Of a stretch of DNA of 64,000 nt, positions 51,574 through 60,427 are shown piece by piece (position 1 is the first letter of the stretch; each line of letters begins with the position of its first letter). Made by a program: the position numbers and the translations under genes. This DNA comes from Desulfurellaceae bacterium bin18. GTDB lineage: Bacteria; Desulfobacterota; Binatia; Bin18. The notes below the pieces were generated by a model, which did no database searches, was not told where the DNA came from, and saw only the letters and a list, made by a program, of their open reading frames with translations. The DNA is taken from NCBI GenBank assembly GCA_002238415.1, contig MPMI01000010.1, positions 1 to 64,000 of the forward strand, read 5' to 3'.

Positions 51574-52248
51574 TTAGTTCAGCCCTTGCAGACTCTCAAC
51601 AATATCACCGGGCTCAAGCCGGGTGGTATAGTTCGCATCGATATAGGCCAGCCGAATGGTTCCGTCCTGGTCAATGACATAGGTACCGGGTATCGGCAGT
51701 TCCCAGGCGTCATCGCCATTGTATTCGGGCAGTTGGATGCCCATTTTTTCAAAGGTCTCCCGAAGCTCATCGACAAATCGGAAGGCCAGCCCGAACTGCC
51801 GTGCGACGCTATTGCCGGCATCGCTGAGCACCTCAAACTGAAGCGCATTCTTTTCGGCAACTGTCAGCGATTTATCCGGGGTTTGGGGCGAGATGGCGAT
51901 CAGAGAGGCGCCCTGCGCCTGCATCTCGGCCAGACGATTTTGATATGCCTGCAACTGCAGGTTGCAGTAGGGTCACCACGCGCCTCGATAAAAGGCAATG
52001 ACCGCCGGTCCTTTGGCCAGGAGCTGTGACAGCGTCACCGCCTCGCCACGGGCGTTGGGCAGGGTAAAGTCGGGGGCTTTGTCTCCGACCTTCAGGGCTT
52101 TGTCTGCGATGCCGGATTTCACCTGATCCTCTGTGGTGCGGACCAGCACCTCACGAATCGCCGGCGGAATTTTTGGCAGCATTTCCTTTTGGAAAGCCAC
52201 GATTTGTTGCTTGAGCTCGTTGTTGAGCCCGGCTTCTTGACCACTCAT
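51574..52248 (-). CDS. Peroxiredoxin-like (AhpC/TSA, PRX-like) selenoprotein (UGA-encoded Sec92)
   Basis: 224 residues from ATG 52248, where AAAGGAG lies 7 bases upstream (the ATG at 52254 is too close to it). N-terminal helical extension (~60 residues) then the thioredoxin fold: ALKVGDKAPDFTLPNARGEA, IAFYRGAW, then TGA at 51975-51973, then PYCNLQLQAYQNRLAEMQAQ. The TGA replaces the first Cys of the family's W-C-P-Y-C motif, giving U92-x-x-C95; frame is intact on both sides and the C-terminus is complete (PIPGTYVIDQDGTIRLAYID). Related PRX-like selenoproteins are known. Split calling would give a 93-residue and a 126-residue fragment. Confidence 0.9.
51948..51967 (-). promoter_or_regulatory. 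Putative SECIS hairpin of the peroxiredoxin gene (two alternative folds)
   Basis: On the minus strand CTGCAAC (51967-51961) pairs perfectly with GTTGCAG (51955-51949) around CTGCA, starting 5 bases after the TGA; the loop G is third. A shifted fold, CCTGC (51961-51957) with GCAGG (51952-51948) around AGTT, places G second in the loop, 16 bases after the TGA, matching the rules better. Weaker evidence than for the UGSC hairpin. Confidence 0.5.
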
Positions 52249-52492
52249 ACGCATACTCCTTTCAGCAAAGAATGACGTCAGCTCTCCCATCCATATGGAT
52301 TGTCCGGGGGTAGGTCAACGGGAGAAACGTCGAAGGCCTGAGCGGAACGCTCTGCTGGAAGGCCAGGCGTGTGTGTGGTGACGCAACCACCCGACTTCCT
52401 GGACGGGCTATTCCATCCGTAGTATAGTCCCGCGCGAGGTTGGAGAGGTGCGTTTGTAGACGATATATCTCTCCGGCTGTTAAGGACGATGC

Positions 52493-53383
52493 ATGAAGCC
52501 CGCCCCCTTTGAGTATATTGCCCCGGAGTCAGTCGAACAGGTGGTAGAAGTCCTGGTGCAGTATGGTGACGAGGCCAAGATTCTCGCCGGCGGACAGAGT
52601 CTGATGCCGCTTCTTAATATGCGGCTGGCAACCCCCGGCATTATTGTGGACATTAACGGCCTGAACGAGCTGAGCTATATCCGCCAGGAGGGTGAGCACC
52701 TGCATATTGGCGCACTCACCCGGCAGTACCGGCTTGAGCGGGACGCGCGTATTCGACAGACCGTTCCCGTTTTGGCTGCGGCCACGCGCCTGATCGGTCA
52801 TCCGCCCATTCGGTATGCCGGAACAATAGGGGGGAGTCTGGCCCATGCCGACCCGGCCGCGGAACTGCCGGCGGCCATGTGCGCGTTGGGGGCGGAACTG
52901 AGCGTCGTCGGGCTGTCCGGCGCGCGTTCTATTCCAGCGGTTGATTTTTTTCAGGGCCCTCTGAGCACGGCTGTCCGGCCCGGCGAACTGCTGACTGAAG
53001 TCCGTATCCCCATCCGCAAGAACGTGGTGTGGGGGGTCCGGGAGTATACCCGGCGGGCGGGCGATTTTGCTCTGGCCGGCGCGATCATACTGGCCGAGAT
53101 GGAGGAAGACCGTTGGGTGAACGGACGAGTCGTCCTGTTTGGGGTGGAAGATCGGCCGCTCCGGGTCTCGCATGCTGAAGCCGTGCTGACACAGCGGGCT
53201 CTGTCCGACGATCAGGCCGACGTAGTCGCGGCATCGGCGGTAACCGGGCTCGACTGTCACACCGACCTGCATGCCTCTGCCGGGTATCGGAAGCAGCTCG
53301 CTCGGGTGATGGTCAAGCGCGCCTACCTGGATGCGCTTGCCATGTGGGACGGGAAAAGAGAGAACGCGGCTGGGAGCGCATAA
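52493..53383 (+). CDS. Molybdenum hydroxylase FAD-binding subunit (CoxM/XdhB-like)
   Basis: 296 residues. FAD-binding domain of the xanthine dehydrogenase family: EYIAPESVEQVVEVL, ILAGGQSLMPLLNMRLATPG (FAD pyrophosphate loop), TIGGSLAHADPAAELPAAMC and a C-terminal CO-dehydrogenase flavoprotein-like domain. It passes electrons from the iron-sulfur subunit to an acceptor. First gene of the M-S-L ordered operon, directly abutting the 2Fe-2S gene. Confidence 0.92.
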   Translation: MKPAPFEYIAPESVEQVVEVLVQYGDEAKILAGGQSLMPLLNMRLATPGIIVDINGLNELSYIRQEGEHLHIGALTRQYRLERDARIRQTVPVLAAATRLIGHPPIRYAGTIGGSLAHADPAAELPAAMCALGAELSVVGLSGARSIPAVDFFQGPLSTAVRPGELLTEVRIPIRKNVVWGVREYTRRAGDFALAGAIILAEMEEDRWVNGRVVLFGVEDRPLRVSHAEAVLTQRALSDDQADVVAASAVTGLDCHTDLHASAGYRKQLARVMVKRAYLDALAMWDGKRENAAGSA

Positions 53384-53866
53384 GTGCAGCCTCAGCGTCG
53401 AACCATTGTGACGACCGCGGTCAACGGCACGCCAGTAGAAACGCTGCTTGACGTTCGCACCACGCTGGCGGACTTTCTGCGCGAAGAGGCGGGCTGCACG
53501 AGTGTGCACCTGGGCTGTGAGCATGGGGTGTGCGGTGCCTGTACGGTACTGCTTGACGGCCTGCCCGTCCGTTCCTGTCTGCGCTTGGCCGTGCAGGCGG
53601 TCGGCCATGAAATCACTACGCTTGAAGGGGTCATGCAAACCGAGCGTGGAAAAACGATCGGGCGGGCTTTTGTTGAGCAGTTTGCCATGCAGTGCGGCTT
53701 TTGCACGGCCGGCTTCGCCCTCAGCCTGTATCATCTCCTGGAGAACGCGCCGGAGCCGATCACGGATCAGGATATCCATGAGACGCTGGGCGGGCATATC
53801 TGTCGCTGCACCGGCTATGTGAGCATTGTGGAAGCAGCCAAGCGATTACGGGACCAAAGAGGATGA
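53384..53866 (+). CDS. Molybdenum hydroxylase 2Fe-2S subunit (CoxS/XdhC-like)
   Basis: 160 residues from GTG, which directly follows the FAD-subunit stop codon. Ferredoxin-type cluster ligands in LGCEHGVCGACTVLL and the following Cys, and a second all-helical cluster in QCGFCTAGF and GHICRCTGY. It carries electrons between the molybdopterin and FAD subunits. Its stop overlaps the next start (ATGA). Confidence 0.94.
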   Translation: MQPQRRTIVTTAVNGTPVETLLDVRTTLADFLREEAGCTSVHLGCEHGVCGACTVLLDGLPVRSCLRLAVQAVGHEITTLEGVMQTERGKTIGRAFVEQFAMQCGFCTAGFALSLYHLLENAPEPITDQDIHETLGGHICRCTGYVSIVEAAKRLRDQRG

Positions 53867-56289
53867 ACGAATTCACTGCGCCGTCCTCAACAGAAGGCCG
53901 TCGTCTCTTTGATCTTCAGGCCCAGTATATTGCCGATCTCACTCCGCTTCCCAATCTTGCCCATGCCGCGGTGGTCAGAAGCCCGTATGCACATGCACGG
54001 ATTCGCAGCATTGATTCTCGTGCTGCGCTTGCGCTGCCGGGTGTCATGAGCGTGCTGACCGGCCGGGAAGTCCAAGAGTGGAGTCGTCCGTTTGCGGTGG
54101 CTGCCGAACGGCCGGGGCGGTATTATTCCTGCGCCATCGACAAGGTGCGTTACGTCGGCGAGCCGGTCGCCGTTGTGGTGGCGACTAATCGCTATATTGC
54201 CGAAGACGCCCGCGATACAATCGAGGTGGAGTATGAGCCCCTGCCTGCCGTCGTTGATGTTGAGGCGGCCATGCAGTCCTCGGCCCCCATCCTGCACGAG
54301 GAACTGGGAACCAATGTCGCCATTGATCGTCAGCTCACCTATGGTGATGTGGCAGCGGTCTTCAGCGCGGCGGATATTGTGTTCTCGCAGCGTTATGTTT
54401 TCCCCCGCTATCAATCCTTTCCACTCGAAACGTACGGGATTATCGCGAGCTGGAATCCGTCTGCGCCCCAGGTCAGTTTTTGGGCCAATTTTCACGGGCC
54501 GTATAGTATGTTGGCGGTTCTGGCTGGGGCGCTACGGGTTCCCCTCAGCAAGCTGCGGGTGGTGACGCCACCGGATGTCGGCGGTTCGTTTGGGAATAAG
54601 ATCGCCCTGTATCCCTATATGGCCTTGACGGCGCTGGCTTCCCGGAAAGCCGGTCGGCCGGTCAAGTGGATCGAAGACCGCCTGGAATCGCTCAGCGCCA
54701 GCTCGACCGGAACGGACCGCGTGACGGAACTTGAGGTCGCGGCCCGCAACGACGGCCAACTGCTCGGCCTCAAAATGCGTCTCATGGACAACGTGGGGGC
54801 GTATATTCGCGCGCCGGAACCCGGCTGTTTGTTCCGTCCGATCGGTAATTTTATGAACGCCTACAAGATCGAGCATCTTGAGGTCAACGCCCTGGCCGTC
54901 ATGACGAATGTCTGTCCCAGTGGGCCGAACCGTGGCTATGCTTGCCAACAGCACTATTTCCCGATTGAGCGCGCGATTGACGAACTCGCCCTGAGGCTTG
55001 GTAAAGACCCGGCCACGGTCCGGCTGCGAAATCTTATTCAGCCCCAGGATATCCCCTACCGGACGGTGACGGGTGGGCTGTACGACTCCGGGGATTATCC
55101 CCGCGCCACGCAGCGGGCGCTGGAACTGAGCAATTACTGGCAACTGCGTCAGTCCACGGGGGCCGCGGGTCCGAGCGATGCTTCTGTGTGGCGCGGGGTT
55201 GGCATGGCGGTGGCGATAGATCCTTCGGGCTCGAATATGGGCTATATCGATGTGAGTAAGAAAGCCGCGCAGCGCCGCCCCAACCTCGTCCGGGTTGGCT
55301 CGGCGCAGACGACCCGAATTTATTTGGACGCCACTGGTGGCATCACTGTTGAGCTGGAGACCGCGGCACACGGCCAGGGACAGGAAACGACAGCCGCGTC
55401 TCTTGTCGCCCAGGCCCTGGGTATTGCGTCGGCGGACGTGACGGTCGTTGCCGGGATGGATACCGGTTCCAGGCCGTGGTCGGTGTCTTCGGGCAGCTAT
55501 TCCAGTCGTTTTGGCGCGGTTGGGGCCAGTTCCATTGTCGCGGCTGCCAGACAGTTGCAGGAGAATCTTCTCCAAGCGACGGCCTATTTCCTGGAGTGCG
55601 ACGCGAGTCGTCTCCACGTCCAGGCGGGCCGGATCGTGTCGCTCGATGACGCGCAGCTTGGCCTGTCCCTGAAAGACGTTGCGGCGCGTTTGCACTGGTC
55701 AACCGGAACGCTGCCGTCGCATCTGGAGACGGCCACTCAGGTTGAGGGCACGTTTGTTGCCAGTGAGCTCGACTATCCGAACGAACTCGATCAGGTGAAC
55801 TCCTCTGCAGTCTATGCGTTTACTGCGGATGTGGCTGTGGTTGAGATCGATAAAGAGACGCTTGATATTCGGGTGACCGACTATATTACCGTGCACGACG
55901 CCGGGAATATCCTGCATCCCCAGATCGCCCGAGGGCAGTTTGCCGGCGGGCTCCTGCACGGTCTGGCCGGCGCATTGTACGAAGAGCTGCGCTACACCGA
56001 GACGGGCGATTTCCTGACCGGGACGCTGATGGACTATCTGTGTCCGACAGTGAACGAGATGCCGGGCAATATCGTGATGGATCATATTGTGCTGCCGACT
56101 CCTCAAGCATTAACCGGGGCAAAGGGGGTCGGGGAGAGCACTGCCCAGACGGCGCCGATTGCGATTGCCAATGCAGTGGCCGATGCCGTCCGCCATCTCG
56201 GTCTTGAAATTACCGAATTGCCCCTGACCCCCGACAAGCTGTGGCAGCAGTTGGGGGCTCGTCTTGCAGGAGAGCCGGCATGCACCTAG
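53863..56289 (+). CDS. Molybdenum hydroxylase catalytic subunit (CoxL/xanthine dehydrogenase family)
   Basis: 808 residues, binding molybdenum-pterin cytosine dinucleotide. Features in order: a HPNLAHAAVVRSPYAHARIR-like entry (LPNLAHAAVVRSPYAHARIR), VDVEAAMQSSAPILHEELG, TPPDVGGSFGNKIALYPYMA (Q/G-rich pterin loop), and GAKGVGESTAQTAPIAIANA with the base-catalytic Glu. The loop that in CO dehydrogenase is AYRCSFR reads PNRGYACQQHYFPIE here, so this is not a form I CO dehydrogenase; a hydroxylase of an N-heterocycle, aldehyde or aromatic acyl-CoA is more likely. The cofactor is probably made with the moaB/moaDE genes upstream. Confidence 0.9.
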   Translation: MNEFTAPSSTEGRRLFDLQAQYIADLTPLPNLAHAAVVRSPYAHARIRSIDSRAALALPGVMSVLTGREVQEWSRPFAVAAERPGRYYSCAIDKVRYVGEPVAVVVATNRYIAEDARDTIEVEYEPLPAVVDVEAAMQSSAPILHEELGTNVAIDRQLTYGDVAAVFSAADIVFSQRYVFPRYQSFPLETYGIIASWNPSAPQVSFWANFHGPYSMLAVLAGALRVPLSKLRVVTPPDVGGSFGNKIALYPYMALTALASRKAGRPVKWIEDRLESLSASSTGTDRVTELEVAARNDGQLLGLKMRLMDNVGAYIRAPEPGCLFRPIGNFMNAYKIEHLEVNALAVMTNVCPSGPNRGYACQQHYFPIERAIDELALRLGKDPATVRLRNLIQPQDIPYRTVTGGLYDSGDYPRATQRALELSNYWQLRQSTGAAGPSDASVWRGVGMAVAIDPSGSNMGYIDVSKKAAQRRPNLVRVGSAQTTRIYLDATGGITVELETAAHGQGQETTAASLVAQALGIASADVTVVAGMDTGSRPWSVSSGSYSSRFGAVGASSIVAAARQLQENLLQATAYFLECDASRLHVQAGRIVSLDDAQLGLSLKDVAARLHWSTGTLPSHLETATQVEGTFVASELDYPNELDQVNSSAVYAFTADVAVVEIDKETLDIRVTDYITVHDAGNILHPQIARGQFAGGLLHGLAGALYEELRYTETGDFLTGTLMDYLCPTVNEMPGNIVMDHIVLPTPQALTGAKGVGESTAQTAPIAIANAVADAVRHLGLEITELPLTPDKLWQQLGARLAGEPACT

Positions 56290-57845
56290 CCAGTCTCATC
56301 GATCTGGCGGCCGCGCGCTATCCCGAGGCAGAGGCCATTATCGATGGTGACCGGCGGCTGACCTATCATGCCTGGCAGACACGTATCCGCCGGGTAGCGC
56401 ACGCTTTACATGCGCGTGGTATTCGCCCCGGTGACCATGTCGTGTTCTTGCTGAAAAACCGGTTGGAACATGCAACCGCATACTGGGCGTGTCAGCGGAT
56501 TGGCGCCATTGCCACGCCGCTGAACTGGCGCTGGTCGGCCGGGGATATCTCCTTTTGTGTCCAAGACGCGGAAGCGGTTGCAGTCATATGTGAACCGGCC
56601 AGCCATGTCGCGGCCCAGGCGGCGCGCCCCTCACTGTCAGGCGTGCATACCTGGATTTATGTTGGAGACCCTGTCCCGACGGACTACCTTGCCTTTTCGA
56701 CGTTGCTGGAGGACGACGGAGCCGCCGAGGCTCCGTCGCCTGCGGTCTCCGAATCTGACATCAGCGTCATGCTGTATACGTCCGGCACGACCGGACGGCC
56801 GAAAGGGGTGCCGCGCACGCATCGGGCCGAGTATAGTGCGGCCCTGGCGCATAGCCTTCAGAGCCGGAACAGTCTCCAAGACCGTACCCTCGGAGTCATG
56901 CCGCTCTACCACACGATGGGTATCCGATCGACGATTGTCATGGCCTTGCTGAACGGCTGCCTGATCTGCCTGCCAGACTGGAGCCCGGAGGCCGCTGCGC
57001 GGCTGATTGCAAACGAGCGGATCAGCGCGCTCTATCTCGTCCCAACGCTCTATCACGATCTGATCAATGCGCCGGCTTTCAGTCGGGAGGCCGCGAAGAG
57101 CGTCACCAAGCTGGGCTATGCCGGAGCGCCCATGTCAGGGACACTCACCCGACGGGTTGCGGAGATGTTCCAGCCTCAGGTTTTTGTCAATCATCTGGGG
57201 AGTACCGAAATTTATACATTCACGATCTGTGATCGTATCCTGGAGAAACCGACCTGTGCCGGGCGCGCCGGCGTCTTCAGCCAGGTGCGCATCGTGCGGG
57301 CCGATGCCGACCGCCGGGGTGATCCGGACGATATCCTGCCACGAGGCGAAACCGGCGAGTTGATTGTCAGCCTCTCGTCGCCCGAAGCGTTTCAGGGCTA
57401 TTGGCGGCGGCCCGAGGCGGATGCCAAAGCGCTGCGGGGAGGCTGGTATTTTAGCGGCGACTTGGTGTACGCGGACGAAGATGGAGATATTTTTACCGTT
57501 GGTCGGGTGGACGATATGATCATTAGCGGCGGGGAGAATATCTATCCGATTGAGGTTGAGGAGGTTGTCTCTCGTCATCCCCAGGTTGATGAAGCCTGTG
57601 TCGTCGGCCTGTCGGACCAGCGCTGGGGCCAGGTGGTCACCGCCTTTGTTGTCCCCGAACGGAAGGCTGACGGGAGTTTTGTGGCGCTGAGTGCGGCAGA
57701 CCTGGACGCCTTTTGTCGTCAGGCCGAGGACTTTGCCGACTTCAAACGTCCTCGGCGTTATGAGTTCGTGTCCGCATTACCCAAGAGTCCGACCGGTAAA
57801 TTGCTACGCCGCCGGCTGCTTGAGGGCGGGTATGAGACGCTGTGA
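56280..57845 (+). CDS. AMP-dependent acyl/aryl-CoA ligase
   Basis: 521 residues from ATG 56280 (AGGAGA upstream; 10-bp overlap with the hydroxylase gene). ANL-superfamily motifs: MLYTSGTTGRPKGVPRTHRA (P-loop), LGSTEIYTFTICDR, YFSGDLVYADEDGDIFTVGR and ISGGENIYPIEVEEVV, with the catalytic Lys in PKSPTGKLLRRRL. It activates a carboxylic acid to its CoA thioester. Position after a hydroxylase and before an enoyl-CoA hydratase suggests one pathway degrading an aromatic or heterocyclic acid. Confidence 0.92.
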   Translation: MHLASLIDLAAARYPEAEAIIDGDRRLTYHAWQTRIRRVAHALHARGIRPGDHVVFLLKNRLEHATAYWACQRIGAIATPLNWRWSAGDISFCVQDAEAVAVICEPASHVAAQAARPSLSGVHTWIYVGDPVPTDYLAFSTLLEDDGAAEAPSPAVSESDISVMLYTSGTTGRPKGVPRTHRAEYSAALAHSLQSRNSLQDRTLGVMPLYHTMGIRSTIVMALLNGCLICLPDWSPEAAARLIANERISALYLVPTLYHDLINAPAFSREAAKSVTKLGYAGAPMSGTLTRRVAEMFQPQVFVNHLGSTEIYTFTICDRILEKPTCAGRAGVFSQVRIVRADADRRGDPDDILPRGETGELIVSLSSPEAFQGYWRRPEADAKALRGGWYFSGDLVYADEDGDIFTVGRVDDMIISGGENIYPIEVEEVVSRHPQVDEACVVGLSDQRWGQVVTAFVVPERKADGSFVALSAADLDAFCRQAEDFADFKRPRRYEFVSALPKSPTGKLLRRRLLEGGYETL

Positions 57846-57870
57846 TGAAAAACAGAGAAGAGGAAGAACA

Positions 57871-58638
57871 ATGAGCGATGTCCTCCGTGTAGAAAAGACC
57901 GGGCCCGAAGCAACCATCTGGATTGACCGGCAGACGCTGATGAACACTATCACTGTGGCCATGCGCAAAGAGCTTCCCGGGCTGCTGCACGGCCTTGATA
58001 CGGACGACACGGTGCGGGTGGTCATTATTCGTGGTGCGGGCGGTAAGGCGTTTAGCGCTGGCGGGGACCTGTCTGAATTTCTGGCCCAGGCGCCGGCCGA
58101 CCTGGAAGAGTGGGGGGATACGCTGAGCTGGCCGGAGCGCTGTCGCAAGCCTGTGATCGCGGCCATTGACGGCTATACCATGGGAGCCGGTCTTGAACTC
58201 GCCCTAGCGTGCGACTTTCGGATTGCGACCGAGCGCTCACAGTTCTCGTTTCCTGAAATTCGTCTGGGAATGATCCCCGGCAGCGGGGGCACACAGCGCG
58301 CCCTGCGCCTCATCGGTATGACGCGGGCGAAGTTGTTTATGATGACTGGGCGTCGCATTTCCGCCTCCCAAGCCGAGCAGTGGGGCTTGATTACGCACTG
58401 TGTCCCCGGCGACGCATTTGAGAGCACCGTAGCCGAACTTTCGACAGAGCTGGCCGAGCGTGCTCCGCTGGCCCTACGGACCTTAAAAACGGTACTTAAT
58501 AAAGGTGCGGAGGCCCCGCTGGAAACGGCCCTGGAACTGGAGCGCAAATCCTACGCCTGGCTACGCTCCACCCATGATTACGAAGAAGGGGTACAGTCGT
58601 TTCTGGAGAAACGAGAGCCCAAGTATATTGGACGGTAA
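57871..58638 (+). CDS. Enoyl-CoA hydratase/isomerase family protein
   Basis: 255 residues from ATG 57871 (GAGGAAGA upstream). Crotonase motifs: RGAGGKAFSAGGDLSEFL, AIDGYTMGAGLELALACDFR, and FPEIRLGMIPGSGGTQRALR with both catalytic acidic positions. Typical hydratase type. It lies 25 bp after the CoA ligase and is the last gene of the operon. Confidence 0.93.
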   Translation: MSDVLRVEKTGPEATIWIDRQTLMNTITVAMRKELPGLLHGLDTDDTVRVVIIRGAGGKAFSAGGDLSEFLAQAPADLEEWGDTLSWPERCRKPVIAAIDGYTMGAGLELALACDFRIATERSQFSFPEIRLGMIPGSGGTQRALRLIGMTRAKLFMMTGRRISASQAEQWGLITHCVPGDAFESTVAELSTELAERAPLALRTLKTVLNKGAEAPLETALELERKSYAWLRSTHDYEEGVQSFLEKREPKYIGR

Positions 58639-58680
58639 CATCTCTACGTCCTAGAAGAGAAGATCGAAGGCCTGCTGCCT

Positions 58681-59256
58681 ATGCCAAACACCCAGCCTAA
58701 ACTCTATCTCGCCGGACCCGAGGTCTTTCGACCCGACGCTATTGAGTATGCGCAGACGCAGCGTAGCCTGTGCGTCCAGTATGGTTTTGTCGGTCTCCAC
58801 CCCATGGATAATAATATAGACCTGAGTGACAGCTCGATGCGAACCGCTACGAGCATCTATCGGGGCGATATCGATCAGATCAAAGCCTGTGACATTGTGA
58901 TTGCGAACTGTAATGCCTTTCGGGGTGCTCTCATCGACGACGGCACGGCCTACGAGTTGGGGTATGGCAACGCCCTCGGCAAGCCAACCTATGGCTATAT
59001 TGAACGATTGCTCCCGGAGCAGGAACTTCTTCAGGAGCGATGTGTTTTTACCACCCTGCCGGACGGACGAAATATCGACCAGGACGGCTTTCTGCTGGTT
59101 GACGACTTCGGCACCTCAATCAACCTCATGATGCAGTGCGGCATGTTCGATAGTGGCGGGCGCTTAGTCGAGGGAGATTTTGAGACCTGTCTGCAAGCGA
59201 TTCGACACGACCTGGATAATGGCACGCTTCTTCTGGCTCCGTCCGAAACGGATTAA
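58681..59256 (+). CDS. Nucleoside 2-deoxyribosyltransferase
   Basis: 191 residues. Rossmann-like fold enzyme exchanging the base of 2-deoxynucleosides, found in nucleotide salvage. Seen: LYLAGPEVFRPDAIEYAQTQ, GLHPMDNNIDLSDS, and CDIVIANCNAFRGALIDDGT with the catalytic acidic residue region (DGTAYELGYGNALGKPTYGY). It starts 42 bp downstream of the hydratase and ends 4 bp into a convergent small gene. Confidence 0.9.
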   Translation: MPNTQPKLYLAGPEVFRPDAIEYAQTQRSLCVQYGFVGLHPMDNNIDLSDSSMRTATSIYRGDIDQIKACDIVIANCNAFRGALIDDGTAYELGYGNALGKPTYGYIERLLPEQELLQERCVFTTLPDGRNIDQDGFLLVDDFGTSINLMMQCGMFDSGGRLVEGDFETCLQAIRHDLDNGTLLLAPSETD

Positions 59257-59459
59257 ATCAATTTGAGGGCTTCTTGGGTCAGGCGTCTCAGCGCCTGCCG
59301 CATCAGCTGTTCGAGTGCCCTGACTTCTCGGGCTTCCAGCGATACCTGGGTGTAAACCTCCTGGCCGGACAGCGTCCTCGATTGCACGTGGAGTGTCGCC
59401 CCACCGAGGGTGTCTCCGGCTTTGTCCGTATAGCTCAGGTCAATCTGCTGTACACGCAT
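59253..59459 (-). CDS. Small hypothetical protein
   Basis: 68 residues: an N-terminal beta region (RVQQIDLSYTDKAGDTLGGA) and a C-terminal helix (VRALEQLMRQALRRLTQEAL). A GGAGG site lies before the ATG. No membrane segment and no recognised family. Overlaps the convergent deoxyribosyltransferase stop by 4 bp. Confidence 0.65.
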   Translation of the reverse strand: MRVQQIDLSYTDKAGDTLGGATLHVQSRTLSGQEVYTQVSLEAREVRALEQLMRQALRRLTQEALKLI

Positions 59460-59501
59460 GGTGAGCCTCCACTCCCTCTGCCTCCTGCCTATAGAACCAG
59501 A

Positions 59502-59533
59502 AGAGGGCGACCTTTCCGGAAAGGCCGCCCTCT
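59502..59533. terminator. Long perfect palindrome
   Basis: AGAGGGCG and CGCCCTCT flank CCTTTCC-GGAAAGG, giving a near-continuous 16-bp hairpin with single A/C mismatches and TTT after it on the plus strand. It could terminate transcription in either direction, or be a repeat. Confidence 0.55.
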
Positions 59534-59944
59534 TTGGCGCGCGTTGTGCGCTGAAAATGAACTATCAGTGTCTATATGCCCGATTTGGCGGTCGTACAGC
59601 AGGCTTGTTCTTCACCCTGACTGCTCCGGATTGCTCTCAATCCGTTTTCCCGATGGCCTTCTCTTGTGGGCCGACCGTTGTCGGCTCCGTACTTTCGAGC
59701 ACGACAGTCAGGCGGGGTCTGAGCATCAAGCGGATGAACCCAATGGCCACTGCCTCGCGCGGGCGTTGCCCGCCCTTGGCGGGCGGTTATTTTCCGGCGG
59801 ACTTTCCATTCGCACCTCCTGTCTCTCCCGTGGAGGATTTTTTGACGGGCGCGCCGTCTTCCGAGGGGTCCACCAGAGACCCGATACTTCCTCCTTACTC
59901 CCCTTGATTGTTGTGTGTCAAGTTTTTTTGAGACATAATCCGTG
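59534..59944. other. 400-bp stretch without a clear gene
   Basis: It holds a GCCCGCC-GGCGGGC hairpin near 59768-59784 and a TTGACA-like box on the minus strand near 59920, followed by AAGGAGG. A minus-strand mini-frame (MESPPENNRPPRAGNARARQ then WPLGSSA) has a strong AGGAGG site but no family match. A short Lys/Gly-rich frame upstream lacks a normal start codon. I do not call a gene here. Confidence 0.4.
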
Positions 59945-60250
59945 CTACCGGCCTATCTGTTTCGGTCCCATAAGTTTTTCGTGAAGCTGAGAGGTTGGAA
60001 TCGCTGGTAAGGTCGTAATATGGACTGTGCCGCGTGAGCTCAAATCAACTGACAGATGGGCGACGGTTTCGTTGTCGGGCGCCTCAATAATACTGACAAA
60101 ATCATACATGCCGAGCGTCGCGAACTGGCCCGTTACTTTACAACCAAACTCGGTAATCTCTTTGTTGACTTCTTCCAGACGATTCGGATGCTGGTGCAGG
60201 GTTTTGCTGCCCTCGGGGGTGAGGGTGCTAAGCAAGATATAGGTCGGCAT
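59945..60250 (-). CDS. GYD-domain protein
   Basis: 101 residues from ATG 60250. MPTYILLSTLTPEGSKTLHQ, then LEEVNKEITEFGCKVTGQFATLG and MYDFVSIIEAPDNETVAHLS match the ferredoxin-like GYD domain (its name motif appears as LGMYDFV). Typical size ~95. Function of the family is unknown; such proteins may be oligomeric small-molecule binders. Confidence 0.88.
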   Translation of the reverse strand: MPTYILLSTLTPEGSKTLHQHPNRLEEVNKEITEFGCKVTGQFATLGMYDFVSIIEAPDNETVAHLSVDLSSRGTVHITTLPAIPTSQLHEKLMGPKQIGR

Positions 60251-60427
60251 AACGGTATCCTTTCTCAACTCTCCCCTGGAGAGTTACGCTCTCGGGGTCA
60301 TGTACATCGTGGACGTTTTTCTGCTCAACCCATGAGCGGGTACAAGGTGGGGATCGTTCTTTACTCTTGGAAGGTTCCATCTCTCCTCGCTCCTCTCAGC
60401 CTCGATTCTGAAGGTCTTTCCTCCACA

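Noticed and set aside
52529..55695. Long minus-strand frames (422 and 387 residues) opposite the molybdenum hydroxylase genes
   Set aside because: They are antisense to strongly conserved CoxM, CoxS and CoxL domains and have no recognisable content of their own.
53863..56289. Aerobic carbon monoxide dehydrogenase large subunit
   Set aside because: Subunit order M-S-L fits, but the active-site loop is not AYRCSFR or AYRGAGR and no CoxD/E/F accessory genes are next to it. I call only the wider molybdenum hydroxylase family.
59534..59944. Small minus-strand ORFs after a TTGACA-like box
   Set aside because: One has only an ATC or far-off GTG start and the other (27 residues) has no family match; a good AGGAGG alone is not enough to call a gene.
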